Under the pieces are notes generated by a model. The model ran no database searches and was not told the origin of the DNA. It saw only the letters and a program-made list of their open reading frames with translations. A DNA stretch of 64,000 nucleotides from the NCBI RefSeq assembly GCF_003403075.1, contig NZ_CP031557.1:1674001-1738000 (forward strand), given 5' to 3'. The position numbers and the translations under genes were made by a program. This document shows positions 29,362 through 37,646 of the stretch, piece after piece; the stretch's first letter is position 1; the number at the start of each line of letters is the position of its first letter. Source of the stretch: Flavobacterium psychrotrophum (GTDB taxonomy: Bacteria; Bacteroidota; Bacteroidia; Flavobacteriales; Flavobacteriaceae).

Positions 29362-29994
29362 ATGACGTTAGATATATCCATAAACAATCACGATTTTGTA
29401 TTGCATTGCTCTGGTGCTTTGTACTGGGTACAACGCCATATGCTGCTTATAAGTGATGTGCACTTAGGTAAGGTATCACATTTTCGTAAATATGGGGCAG
29501 CGATACCGGATGGCATCATCCACAAAAATTTTATAAAACTTGATGAAGCTGTGAATCATTTCGACCCCGAGAGTATCTGTTTTTTGGGCGATCTTTTTCA
29601 TAGCGAACTTAATAATGAATGGCAACTGTTTCACGATTGGGTAGCACGTACCAACCTTCCTATAGTATTAGTGGCCGGTAACCATGATATTATCAATCCA
29701 CAAAAGTACCATGACATTAATATCCAAATCGTTAGCAAATGGGTGCTTGATGGTTTTCTGCTTACCCACTATCCTGAAGAACGTGACGAACTTTTTACGC
29801 TGTGCGGGCACATACACCCGGCTGTAGAGTTGCGCGGTAAAGGCCGACAATTCTTAAAGCTGGCATGCTTTTTCAGATCGGCACACCAGATGATACTACC
29901 AGCCTTTGGCGAGTTTACAGGCACTTATGTGATGCAACCAACAGATCAGGATGCCGTTTATTTGATAGTTAAATCTCAAGTAATTAAATTGTGA
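29362..29994 (+). CDS. pdeM: Ligase-associated DNA damage response endonuclease PdeM
   Basis: This 210-residue calcineurin-like metallophosphoesterase (TIGR04123) shows DVHLGKVSHF, GDLFHS, GNHD and CGHIHPA in order. It is the fourth member of the ligase-associated repair set and would act on DNA ends or flaps. The ATG at 29362 overlaps the stop codon of a five-codon frame (ATG at 29348) by ATGA, a possible coupling device or chance. A bidirectional terminator follows. Confidence 0.93.
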   Translation: MTLDISINNHDFVLHCSGALYWVQRHMLLISDVHLGKVSHFRKYGAAIPDGIIHKNFIKLDEAVNHFDPESICFLGDLFHSELNNEWQLFHDWVARTNLPIVLVAGNHDIINPQKYHDINIQIVSKWVLDGFLLTHYPEERDELFTLCGHIHPAVELRGKGRQFLKLACFFRSAHQMILPAFGEFTGTYVMQPTDQDAVYLIVKSQVIKL

Positions 29995-30057
29995 GGATAT
30001 TTGTTGTTTAAGAAACAACCATAATAATTTGATAAAATCAGTTTATGATCTATACAA

Positions 30058-30087
30058 AAAATGCCATCCTATTCAGGATGGCATTTT
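30058..30087. terminator. Bidirectional terminator after pdeM
   Basis: AAAATGCCATCCT and AGGATGGCATTTT form a perfect 13-bp stem with loop ATTC, lying between two convergent genes. Confidence 0.88.
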
Positions 30088-30114
30088 CATTTTTTAAGCT
30101 TTTGCTTTCTTTTA

Positions 30115-30990
30115 CTATTTTAATGTAAAAGTAGTATTGGCAACTAAAGTACCTTTATCAAAAACATTTACTGTATAAAGGCCTTTTTCAAAATCTTGTC
30201 CTTTAATAGTTTCATTTACATCCAGCGTTTTACCTTGGTAAGATGCTGTAGTTATAAAACTGTATGTAAGGCTGTAACCATCAAAAGCTTCAGTCTTTTT
30301 CTCACCTGCTACATTGTTCTTAGGGTCTATAACCTGCACATAATAAGACTTATCACCTGTAGGTGCTACTTCATTACTTGCAATAGTAAAGCTAATTTTT
30401 ATTACATCTACCCTACGGGCTTTGTCTGTCTGAATAAGCTTACCAGAGCTACGCTCTTTATATGGCTGTGTATGCAGGTTAACTATAGAAAGTTTTTGTG
30501 CTTTTTCAACCGTTTTGCTAAGCTTTTCATTTTGCACAGATAGCGTATCGTTAAAACGTTTACTTTCATCTAAGGCCCCACGAGTACTGTCGCGCTGGGT
30601 GGTAAGTACGCCATTTTCTTCTTTGAGCTTGTTGTTATCTGCAATCAACTGGTCATGGTCGCGCTTAAGTTTAATATACAGATTTTTATATTTCTGTAAT
30701 GACTTAGCATCTCCTTTAGATTTTTCAACCTCTGCAAGCAATTCTACAATCTTAGCGCGTTCAGCCTCTAAATCACCTTTAAGGCCGGTGTTATCGGCTA
30801 TTGCAGCATCATAACTCGCTTTTTGTGCCTTAAGGTCTTCTATCAGCTGATCTTTTTCGGTTAATAATGTTTTTTCGGTTTTTTCGCTGTCTGTACTCAT
30901 TTTATACATCCATGCAAGGCTTCCTACCAACAGTATGGATAGTATGATAATAACAGCCTTTAAACTAGAATTACTCTTTTGTTTTTCCAT
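30115..30990 (-). CDS. Hypothetical membrane-anchored coiled-coil protein
   Basis: This 291-residue protein has one N-terminal transmembrane helix (about 10-27, AVIIILSILLVGSLAWMY), a long heptad-rich coiled coil (about 30-165) and a C-terminal beta-rich domain (about 175-290). The topology suggests a bitopic inner-membrane protein with a periplasmic stalk. I do not recognise a named family; similar proteins are common in Flavobacteriaceae. It appears monocistronic. Confidence 0.75.
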   Translation of the reverse strand: MEKQKSNSSLKAVIIILSILLVGSLAWMYKMSTDSEKTEKTLLTEKDQLIEDLKAQKASYDAAIADNTGLKGDLEAERAKIVELLAEVEKSKGDAKSLQKYKNLYIKLKRDHDQLIADNNKLKEENGVLTTQRDSTRGALDESKRFNDTLSVQNEKLSKTVEKAQKLSIVNLHTQPYKERSSGKLIQTDKARRVDVIKISFTIASNEVAPTGDKSYYVQVIDPKNNVAGEKKTEAFDGYSLTYSFITTASYQGKTLDVNETIKGQDFEKGLYTVNVFDKGTLVANTTFTLK

Positions 30991-31096
30991 CTTTTAACTA
31001 TATTATTTTCTTCAAATTTACTTATATTTTAATACGAATTTTCGCTTTTAACGAAAAATTAGAGAAAAGTGTTACTTTTGATATAACAAAAAACTG

Positions 31097-32131
31097 ATGA
31101 AAAATATTGTTCCTTTTACCATAGCCGACCTGTTAAAATATACTAAACAGCGTAGTGGCGAAATTAAATTTGGAGAGCGTATAGCAACCGTTCCTAAGGA
31201 TGCTGATGTCTTTGAGTTTATGAAAGAGTCTGACGCACAGTTTGTTCTGCTTGGCATACCGGAAGATATAGGTATAAGGGCAAACTACGGTAAACCCGGT
31301 GCGGCACTTGCATGGCACTATGCCTTAAAAAGTATTTGTAACCTGCAACATAACCGTTTTTGTAAAGGAAATAGCCTTATAGTTTTGGGTCAAATTGATA
31401 TTGCAGAAGCCATGGAAGCTTCAAAAACTATTGATTCTTCTACAAAAGAAGGCCGTAGAGAGCTTTCTGCCCTTGTAGAAAAGATAGATAAAGATGTTTC
31501 TCACGTAGTATGCCGCATTATACAGGCCGGTAAAATACCCATAATTATAGGTGGTGGGCATAATAATGCTTATGGCAATGTAAAGGGCGCTGCACTTGCA
31601 AACGGCAGACCTATAAGTGCGATTAATTATGATAGCCGTGCAAGGTTGCGCATGTTAGAAGGACGCCATAGCGGTAACGGCTTTAATTATGCTATAGAAG
31701 AAGGTTTTCTTAAAAACTACTTTATTTTTGGAATGCACGAAAGTTATGCTAATAAGGGCATACTTGAGACTATAAAAAAATATGCCGAACGTGTGCGCTA
31801 TAATACCTATGAGCAAATAGCGGTTAGGAAAGAAAAACATTTTAGTGAGGAGATAGCCCTTGCAAAAGGTTTTATTGCTGACGATCCGTTTGGGTTAGAA
31901 ATAGACCTTTCTGCTTTGCCACACATTCCTACAGATACAATGACAGCCAGTGGGTTTAGCATAGAAAAAGCACGGCATTTTGTGCATTATTTTGGCAAAT
32001 GCAAAAATGTATCTTATTTGCATATCTGCGAAGGAGCACCTGAATATGATTATGCCAGCTATACACACCTTACGGGTAAACTTATTGCAGCATTAGTGTC
32101 TGATTTTATTAAAGCAAAAGTAAATGTATAG
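31097..32131 (+). CDS. Arginase-family (formimidoylglutamase-like) protein with lost metal ligands
   Basis: The 344-residue protein is a full-length ureohydrolase-fold homologue closest to formimidoylglutamase/arginase. Of the six manganese ligands, H155 (GGGHNN), D179 and D270 remain. The central DxHxD motif reads D179-S-R181-A-R183, and the DxD motif reads D270-L-S272. His to Arg, Asp to Arg and Asp to Ser would remove the two-metal centre, so catalysis as an arginase is unlikely. The fold-specific EGRHSGNGF is intact, and the frame is undamaged over the whole length. It could be a structural or regulatory pseudoenzyme. hutI lies 30 kb away, so no operon link to histidine breakdown is visible. 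Confidence 0.85.
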   Translation: MKNIVPFTIADLLKYTKQRSGEIKFGERIATVPKDADVFEFMKESDAQFVLLGIPEDIGIRANYGKPGAALAWHYALKSICNLQHNRFCKGNSLIVLGQIDIAEAMEASKTIDSSTKEGRRELSALVEKIDKDVSHVVCRIIQAGKIPIIIGGGHNNAYGNVKGAALANGRPISAINYDSRARLRMLEGRHSGNGFNYAIEEGFLKNYFIFGMHESYANKGILETIKKYAERVRYNTYEQIAVRKEKHFSEEIALAKGFIADDPFGLEIDLSALPHIPTDTMTASGFSIEKARHFVHYFGKCKNVSYLHICEGAPEYDYASYTHLTGKLIAALVSDFIKAKVNV

Positions 32132-32299
32132 TTACATTTACAACAATATATCAATTAAGTAGTAAAACCGTATTTTAAAAATAAGTTATGTAAAAAATAT
32201 CATAATTAATGTGCGATTATTATTAATAATAATTAGTTAATTTTTCGCTTATTTTTATATTTTTACTCCCCGTTTAAGTTTGGATAAAGCTTTCTCGGT

Positions 32300-32431
32300 A
32301 TGTTTAAATTTTTTTTTACGGCAAAGCCAGGTAACTGGAAGAGCAAAAACAAAATACTTTTAAATGCTATTACCCCATTTGCAACTGGTCCCCTGCAAAT
32401 GGGTTTTTTTATGCTCAGTAAAACATCATAA
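32300..32431 (+). other. Small ORF / structured RNA candidate in the spacer
   Basis: A 43-codon frame starts MFKFFFTAKPGN and runs through the terminator hairpin at 32374-32410. Within it, CCAG-GTAA-CTGG (32327-32338) is a GNRA-capped hairpin. It may be a small protein, a regulatory RNA, or only the 3' region of the preceding gene. I recognise no family. The rest of the 294-bp spacer (32132-32425) is A+T-rich and featureless. Confidence 0.25.
32374..32410 (+). terminator. Terminator after the arginase-family gene
   Basis: CCCATTTGCA and TGCAAATGGG form a perfect 10-bp stem with a 10-nt loop, followed by seven T residues. Confidence 0.85.
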
Positions 32432-33103
32432 CTTAATTTTTAAGCAATTTATCAGAAATAAATATTTAAACATACTAAAAGCAGCGACAGCGCCAAATGT
32501 ATGCCATAAGAAATGAGTTCCGGTACTTATCCAACCCCAGCCATCTGCTATCCTAAAAAATAATGCAATAATAAATGCTGTTAATGCAAAACCTACCCAA
32601 CGCCCATATGCAAAATGTGTTTTAGAAAGATATACCAATACCGGAAGCAAAACTACTGCCCCCATAATGGCATAATTTATATTTATAAATAATTGCATAT
32701 TTCCACCTCCTTTTACATAACTAACTGAAAATAGGTAAAAAACAAAATATAATAATACTAACAGAGCGCCGTAATACCAGCGGCTGATGCGGGTAATAAA
32801 ATAAATTCCTGCGGTAAGGCACAGTAACATGATTGGTAACCAATCCATCATAATAAAAAAATGCCACTGCCTTAATCCATGATATATGGTACCTCCTATT
32901 CCTCCTATGTAAAGTAATATCACAGCGAAACTAAGAAATGTATATTGTTTCCATTTGCCCCACAACTTTATAGTCCAGTAAATGGCAATACAAAGAAAAA
33001 AAACAGATGTAACCGTATTTAAAGGTTCAGGAAAAAGATGGTTAAAATTAGTTTCAGTATATAACATTCCGCCATCAGGTGGGCTTTGAATATTGTTTAT
33101 CAT
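32426..33103 (-). CDS. Seven-helix membrane protein, ceramidase/CREST-like
   Basis: The 225-residue protein has about seven hydrophobic helices. The pattern of a His after helix 2 (GGTIYHGLR), an Asp at the start of helix 3 (MMDWLPI) and two His before the last helix (GTHFLWHTFGA) matches the alkaline ceramidase/CREST hydrolase superfamily, in which these residues bind zinc. It may hydrolyse a lipid amide such as a flavobacterial sphingolipid; the substrate is inferred. It is alone on its strand. Confidence 0.65.
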   Translation of the reverse strand: MINNIQSPPDGGMLYTETNFNHLFPEPLNTVTSVFFLCIAIYWTIKLWGKWKQYTFLSFAVILLYIGGIGGTIYHGLRQWHFFIMMDWLPIMLLCLTAGIYFITRISRWYYGALLVLLYFVFYLFSVSYVKGGGNMQLFININYAIMGAVVLLPVLVYLSKTHFAYGRWVGFALTAFIIALFFRIADGWGWISTGTHFLWHTFGAVAAFSMFKYLFLINCLKIKL

Positions 33104-33347
33104 ATAATAAGAATTATCTCCCTTAAAGTTAAAGCATACAAGATTAAAATCTCAAAATTTAATAAATATTTATAAAATTAAACATATCAAAATAGTGTAT
33201 ATATGCTTGAAATATAATTAATTAAGAATTAAACCTCTAAAGATGTTACAAATTTAAGCATTCATAAAAAGTCTACGCAATACAAAGGATATTTTCGTAC
33301 ATTTATGTTTTGTAATTACTCAAAATTTTTAGAGGAAATAATAAGGA

Positions 33348-33896
33348 ATGGAGCTTTACATAAAGTATAACATTGACATGATGTGCAAGGTTCTGCTACA
33401 GCAGCAACTGGATAAATATAATATTGATTGTAAAGTTACAGAACCGGGATATGTAAGATTCAAGGAAAATATTCCTATGGAAACCTACCGCGCTTTTATT
33501 AATTCTTTAAACGAGTTTGGGATTGAAATTGTTGATAATCAAAAAAGCATTTTAGTACAAAAAATTAAAAACACCATCATAGAAATGCTTTACTCTGATA
33601 AGGGTATGCAATCTTTAAAAATATCAACATACCTTTCTGAAAAACTTGATGAGAATTACAGAACATTATCGCAGGTTTTTTCTGAAGTAACTTTTATATC
33701 AATAGAAAATTTCATTATTTTGCATAAAATTGAGCGGGTAAAACAGCTACTTCTAACAGAGAACCTGTCGCTTACTGAAATTTCATTTATGATGAATTAC
33801 AGTAGTGTAGCATACCTGTCTCAACAATTTAAAAATATTACGGGTGTTACACCCACATCATTTCAAAAAATAATGCGCCAAAAACGCTATATATAA
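33348..33896 (+). CDS. AraC-family helix-turn-helix regulator
   Basis: This 182-residue protein has a short N-terminal domain (1-80) without a recognisable ligand fold and a C-terminal AraC-type double HTH (about 95-180; ERVKQLLLTENLSLTEISFMM followed by SSVAYLSQQFKNITGVTPTSFQ). It is probably co-transcribed with the receiver protein 25 nt downstream. Target unknown. Confidence 0.85.
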   Translation: MELYIKYNIDMMCKVLLQQQLDKYNIDCKVTEPGYVRFKENIPMETYRAFINSLNEFGIEIVDNQKSILVQKIKNTIIEMLYSDKGMQSLKISTYLSEKLDENYRTLSQVFSEVTFISIENFIILHKIERVKQLLLTENLSLTEISFMMNYSSVAYLSQQFKNITGVTPTSFQKIMRQKRYI

Positions 33897-33921
33897 CCCA
33901 GTTTAAAACCTATAGAGATAA

Positions 33922-34368
33922 ATGCATCCTACCCCCCTACACATAATGCTTGCGGATGATGATGAAGATGACCGACTGTTTTTTAAGGAGGCATTTGAAG
34001 AGGTAAAGATCAAGTACCAGATAAGTACCTTTAATGATGGCGAGCAATTGATGCAGTATCTTAATCAAAACGGCAATCCGCTACCGGATATTATTTTTCT
34101 GGATCTTAATATGCCCAGAAAAAGTGGTATGGAGTGCCTAAAGGAAATACGTCAGGATGACCGTCTTAAAAGAATATCTGTTGCAATATATTCTACATCC
34201 TCATCAGAGCAGGATATAGAAGATACTTTTGTAGCAGGAGCAAATGTTTACATCAAAAAGCCAAACGATTTTAATATGCTTAAAAAAGTATTGAGTGATG
34301 TAGTACACATTAATTGGCAATATATTGTAGACGGCCTTAATAAAGATAGTTTTATATTAAGCCTTTAA
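33922..34368 (+). CDS. Single-domain response regulator
   Basis: The 148-residue protein is a stand-alone receiver domain with the acidic cluster ADDDEDD, phosphoacceptor Asp in IIFLDLNMPRKSG, Ser/Thr in YSTSSSEQD and the conserved Lys in YIKKPNDF. It has no output domain, so it would act by protein contact or phosphorelay. It pairs in a unit with the AraC-type regulator upstream. Confidence 0.9.
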   Translation: MHPTPLHIMLADDDEDDRLFFKEAFEEVKIKYQISTFNDGEQLMQYLNQNGNPLPDIIFLDLNMPRKSGMECLKEIRQDDRLKRISVAIYSTSSSEQDIEDTFVAGANVYIKKPNDFNMLKKVLSDVVHINWQYIVDGLNKDSFILSL

Positions 34369-34387
34369 AAAATCACATAGTATAAAT

Positions 34388-34421
34388 AAAAAACCGCCCG
34401 GAATATTCCGGGCAGTTTTTT
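34388..34421 (+). terminator. Terminator of the receiver gene
   Basis: The palindromic core CCCGGAATATTCCGGG (34397-34412) is extended by AAAACCG/CAGTTTT, followed by T residues. Confidence 0.85.
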
Positions 34422-34476
34422 ATTTATACTTTGATGTATCTCATAACTTTATTCTAAGACAAAAAAGCTATAAAGC

Positions 34477-34510
34477 AAATGAGGCTACCTTTTTATGGTA
34501 GCCTCATTTT
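34477..34510. terminator. Second terminator, downstream of typA
   Basis: AAATGAGGCTACC and GGTAGCCTCATTT form a perfect 13-bp stem, with TTTTTATT after it on the plus strand. It lies 31 nt past the typA stop codon. Confidence 0.7.
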
Positions 34511-34540
34511 TATTCTGGAATTGTCAGAGACAATAAATAA

Positions 34541-36337
34541 TTATATTTTGAAACGTTTCCTGTCAGTTTCAGTCAGGTAGATTTTACGAACACGCAGGCT
34601 CTTAGGTGTAACCTCTACGTACTCATCTTTCTGGATGTATTCAAGCGCTTCTTCAAGAGAGAATTTAACAGCAGGAATAATTCTTGCTTTATCATCTGCA
34701 CCTGATGAACGTACGTTAGACAGTTTTTTAGTCTTAGTTACGTTAACGGTCATATCATCACCACGAGAGTTTTCGCCGATAACCTGACCTTCATAGATAT
34801 CTTCGTTAGGATCAACAAAGAATTTACCACGATCCTGTAGTTTATCGATAGAGTAAGGAATAGCCTTACCATTCTCCATAGAGATTAATGATCCACTCAT
34901 ACGTCCAGGTATCTCACCTTTATAAGGCTGGTACTCAAGAAAACGGTGTGCCATAATAGCCTCACCCGCAGTAGCAGTTAGTAACTGGTTTCTAAGACCA
35001 ATAATACCACGAGACGGGATGTTGAACTTAACGATCATACGCTCACCTTTAGGCTCCATGCTTAGCATTTCACCTTTACGCATTGTTACAAATTCTACTG
35101 CACGTCCGCTAAGGTTGTCCGGTAAGTCAATTGTAAGCTCTTCAACCGGTTCGCACTTGCGACCATCAATTTCTTTGATGATAACTTGTGGCTGGCCTAT
35201 CTGTAGCTCATAACCTTCTCTTCTCATAGTTTCAATAAGTACAGATAAGTGTAGTACACCACGGCCAAATACCATAAATTTATCTGCACTATCTGTATCC
35301 GCTACACGAAGTGCAAGGTTTTTTTCAAGCTCTTTAGCTAACCTGTCTTTAATGTGGCGCGAGGTAACAAATTTACCTTCTTTACCAAAGAAAGGAGAGT
35401 CATTAATAGTGAAAAGCATACTCATTGTAGGCTCATCAATAGCAATAGAAGTAAGTGCTTCAGGATTTTCGAAGTCAGCAACAGTATCGCCAATTTCAAA
35501 ACTTTCAAGACCTACAATAGCACAAATATCTCCGGCTACAACTTCTTCTACTTTTTTACGCCCAAGGCCTTCAAAAGTATGAAGCTCTTTTATTTTAGAC
35601 TTGCTTATTTTACCATCGCGTTTTACAAGGCTTATGTTTTGCCCTTCTTTTAGAACACCTCTTTGAAGGCGGCCTATAGCAATACGGCCTGTAAAGCTGC
35701 TAAAGTCTAATGATGTGATAAGCATTTGTGGTGTACCTTCAGAAACTTTAGGTGCAGGCACATGCTCAATAACCATGTCAAGAAGCGGCTCTATATTATC
35801 TGTAACATTTTCCCAATGGTCGCTCATCCAGTTGTTTTTTGCCGAACCATATACGGTAGGGAAATCAAGCTGCCACTCTTCAGCGCCAAGCTCAAACATC
35901 AGGTCGAATACTTTTTCGTGAACTTCTTCAGGAGTACAGTTTTCTTTATCTACTTTGTTGATAACCACACATGGCTTAAGGCCAAGGTCGATAGCTTTTT
36001 GCAGTACAAAACGCGTTTGAGGCATTGGGCCTTCAAAAGCATCTACAAGAAGGCAAACACCGTCTGCCATGTTAAGTACGCGTTCTACCTCTCCACCAAA
36101 ATCGGCGTGACCAGGGGTATCTATAATGTTGATTTTTGTTCCTTTGTAGGTTACCGAAACGTTCTTAGAGGTAATGGTAATACCACGCTCACGTTCCAGG
36201 TCATTGTTGTCAAGTATCAGGTCTCCTGTGTTCTCGTTTTCACGGAACAATTGACAATGATACATAATTTTGTCTACCAGGGTAGTTTTGCCGTGGTCAA
36301 CGTGTGCAATAATCGCAATGTTTCTAATAGCAGCCAT
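34541..36337 (-). CDS. typA: Ribosome-binding GTPase TypA/BipA
   Basis: The 598-residue translational GTPase has G1 AHVDHGKTTL, switch GITITSKN, G3 DTPGHADF and G4 NKVD, followed by EF-G-like domains and the BipA C-terminal domain (about 480-598). It associates with the 70S ribosome and aids 50S assembly and stress adaptation. The start is put at MAAIRNIAI (36337); the ten extra upstream codons are not family-like. Confidence 0.97.
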   Translation of the reverse strand: MAAIRNIAIIAHVDHGKTTLVDKIMYHCQLFRENENTGDLILDNNDLERERGITITSKNVSVTYKGTKINIIDTPGHADFGGEVERVLNMADGVCLLVDAFEGPMPQTRFVLQKAIDLGLKPCVVINKVDKENCTPEEVHEKVFDLMFELGAEEWQLDFPTVYGSAKNNWMSDHWENVTDNIEPLLDMVIEHVPAPKVSEGTPQMLITSLDFSSFTGRIAIGRLQRGVLKEGQNISLVKRDGKISKSKIKELHTFEGLGRKKVEEVVAGDICAIVGLESFEIGDTVADFENPEALTSIAIDEPTMSMLFTINDSPFFGKEGKFVTSRHIKDRLAKELEKNLALRVADTDSADKFMVFGRGVLHLSVLIETMRREGYELQIGQPQVIIKEIDGRKCEPVEELTIDLPDNLSGRAVEFVTMRKGEMLSMEPKGERMIVKFNIPSRGIIGLRNQLLTATAGEAIMAHRFLEYQPYKGEIPGRMSGSLISMENGKAIPYSIDKLQDRGKFFVDPNEDIYEGQVIGENSRGDDMTVNVTKTKKLSNVRSSGADDKARIIPAVKFSLEEALEYIQKDEYVEVTPKSLRVRKIYLTETDRKRFKI

Positions 36338-36685
36338 CTTCGTTTTTTTGAAGCTGCAAAGGTACATTTTTTTTTCATAAAAAAAACTTTAATTACTAAG
36401 GGTTTAGCTGTAAAAATTTTAATGTAACCTGAAAGAGATAATTTACTAACACACAATATCAAAAAACAAAAGTGCCGGCATATTTTGCCTCCTCTATATT
36501 GTTAAGTTTTAAATCAAAAAAATGAAATCAGCTGTGGTTAGTAAAAAGTTTGCGTATATTAACCTAAAACTAGAATTAATACACTAATTGTCAGAAATTT
36601 ACTTAATAAAGAATGGTTTTTAACAGTATATTTACAATTGAAAGCATCTTTTATAGTAAATTTGTTTAACTCTTACCCCAAAAAG
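36338..36685. promoter_or_regulatory. Divergent promoter region between typA and the CarH-like regulator
   Basis: The 348-bp A+T-rich spacer contains a good plus-strand promoter: TTG (36638-36640), 16 nt, TAAATTTG (36657-36664), 21 nt before the ATG at 36686. No convincing minus-strand box for typA or repeated CarH-type operator was found by eye. Confidence 0.5.
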
Positions 36686-37585
36686 ATGAACAACATAAAA
36701 AGCGTTTTTACTATAAAAGATCTTGAGAACCTGACCGGCATCAAGGCACATACTATTAGAATATGGGAAAAACGATATGCAGTACTCCAGCCTATGCGTA
36801 CACAAACCAATATAAGGGTATATGATGGCAAAAGCCTGCAAAAACTATTAAATATAAATACGTTAAACAGTTTTGGTTATAAAATAAGCACTATATCTAA
36901 GATGCCGGAAGAAAATATTTCTGCAATGGTTAAAGATATAATGAGTAGTAAAATAATAAACGATCATGTTATCAGTGCCTTTAAGCTTGCTATGATGAAT
37001 TTTGATAAGCAGTTATTTATGGACACCTATAAAAGGCTACTTGAATCTAAATCTTTTCTGGATGTTTTTTACGACTGCTTTATGCCCCTGTTAGAAGAAG
37101 TAGGCAGCTTATGGCAAACAAATACCATAACACCTGCACATGAACATTTTATAAGTAATCTTATAAAACAAAAAATTGCTGTAAATATAGAATCATTACC
37201 TCCTGTTGAAAGGCACCAGAATGATAGGATATATGTACTTTATCTGCCTGAAAATGAATCGCATGAATTAGGACTCATGCTTATCAATTATAAACTACAG
37301 CTTAGGGGTTACCGCACTGTTTATCTTGGCGAAAGTATTCCGGTAGAAAACCTGTCTGCTATTAAAGAAATTTTCAGCAATATAACTTTTGTCACGTATC
37401 TAACTACAGAACCTGCAACCCAGGATATCAACCAGTATATTGTTGATGTTAAAGAGATGGTACTAAATGATGACACCACACACCTGTACCTATTTGGCCG
37501 TAATGCACAGGAAATAACAAAAACAATGGTTAGCAATAAAGTAAGGGCATTTAATATGATACAGGGCTTTACGGGTCAACTCTGA
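36686..37585 (+). CDS. MerR-type regulator with B12-binding domain (CarH/LitR-like photoreceptor)
   Basis: This 299-residue protein has an N-terminal MerR HTH (FTIKDLENLTGIKAHTIRIWEKRY), a helical bundle with the light-sensor hallmark Trp and Glu-His (LWQTNTITPAHEHF, about residues 148-162) and a cobalamin-binding Rossmann domain with the ExHxxG motif ESHELG. In the CarH/LitR family, adenosylcobalamin holds a DNA-bound tetramer in the dark and light breaks it. The start at 36686 lies just after the promoter; the longer frame would begin inside it. Carotenoid genes follow within 62 nt on the same strand, so it probably represses its own operon in the dark. Confidence 0.88.
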   Translation: MNNIKSVFTIKDLENLTGIKAHTIRIWEKRYAVLQPMRTQTNIRVYDGKSLQKLLNINTLNSFGYKISTISKMPEENISAMVKDIMSSKIINDHVISAFKLAMMNFDKQLFMDTYKRLLESKSFLDVFYDCFMPLLEEVGSLWQTNTITPAHEHFISNLIKQKIAVNIESLPPVERHQNDRIYVLYLPENESHELGLMLINYKLQLRGYRTVYLGESIPVENLSAIKEIFSNITFVTYLTTEPATQDINQYIVDVKEMVLNDDTTHLYLFGRNAQEITKTMVSNKVRAFNMIQGFTGQL

Positions 37586-37646
37586 TTTATATTTTGTTTA
37601 ACAACTGTTATAATACATTCCACAAGCAATTAGCTAACTTACAAGC

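Noticed and set aside
29348-29365. Five-codon ORF overlapping the pdeM start as a regulatory uORF
   Set aside because: The ATGA overlap is suggestive, but five codons without biased content in a repeat-rich spacer are easily produced by chance.
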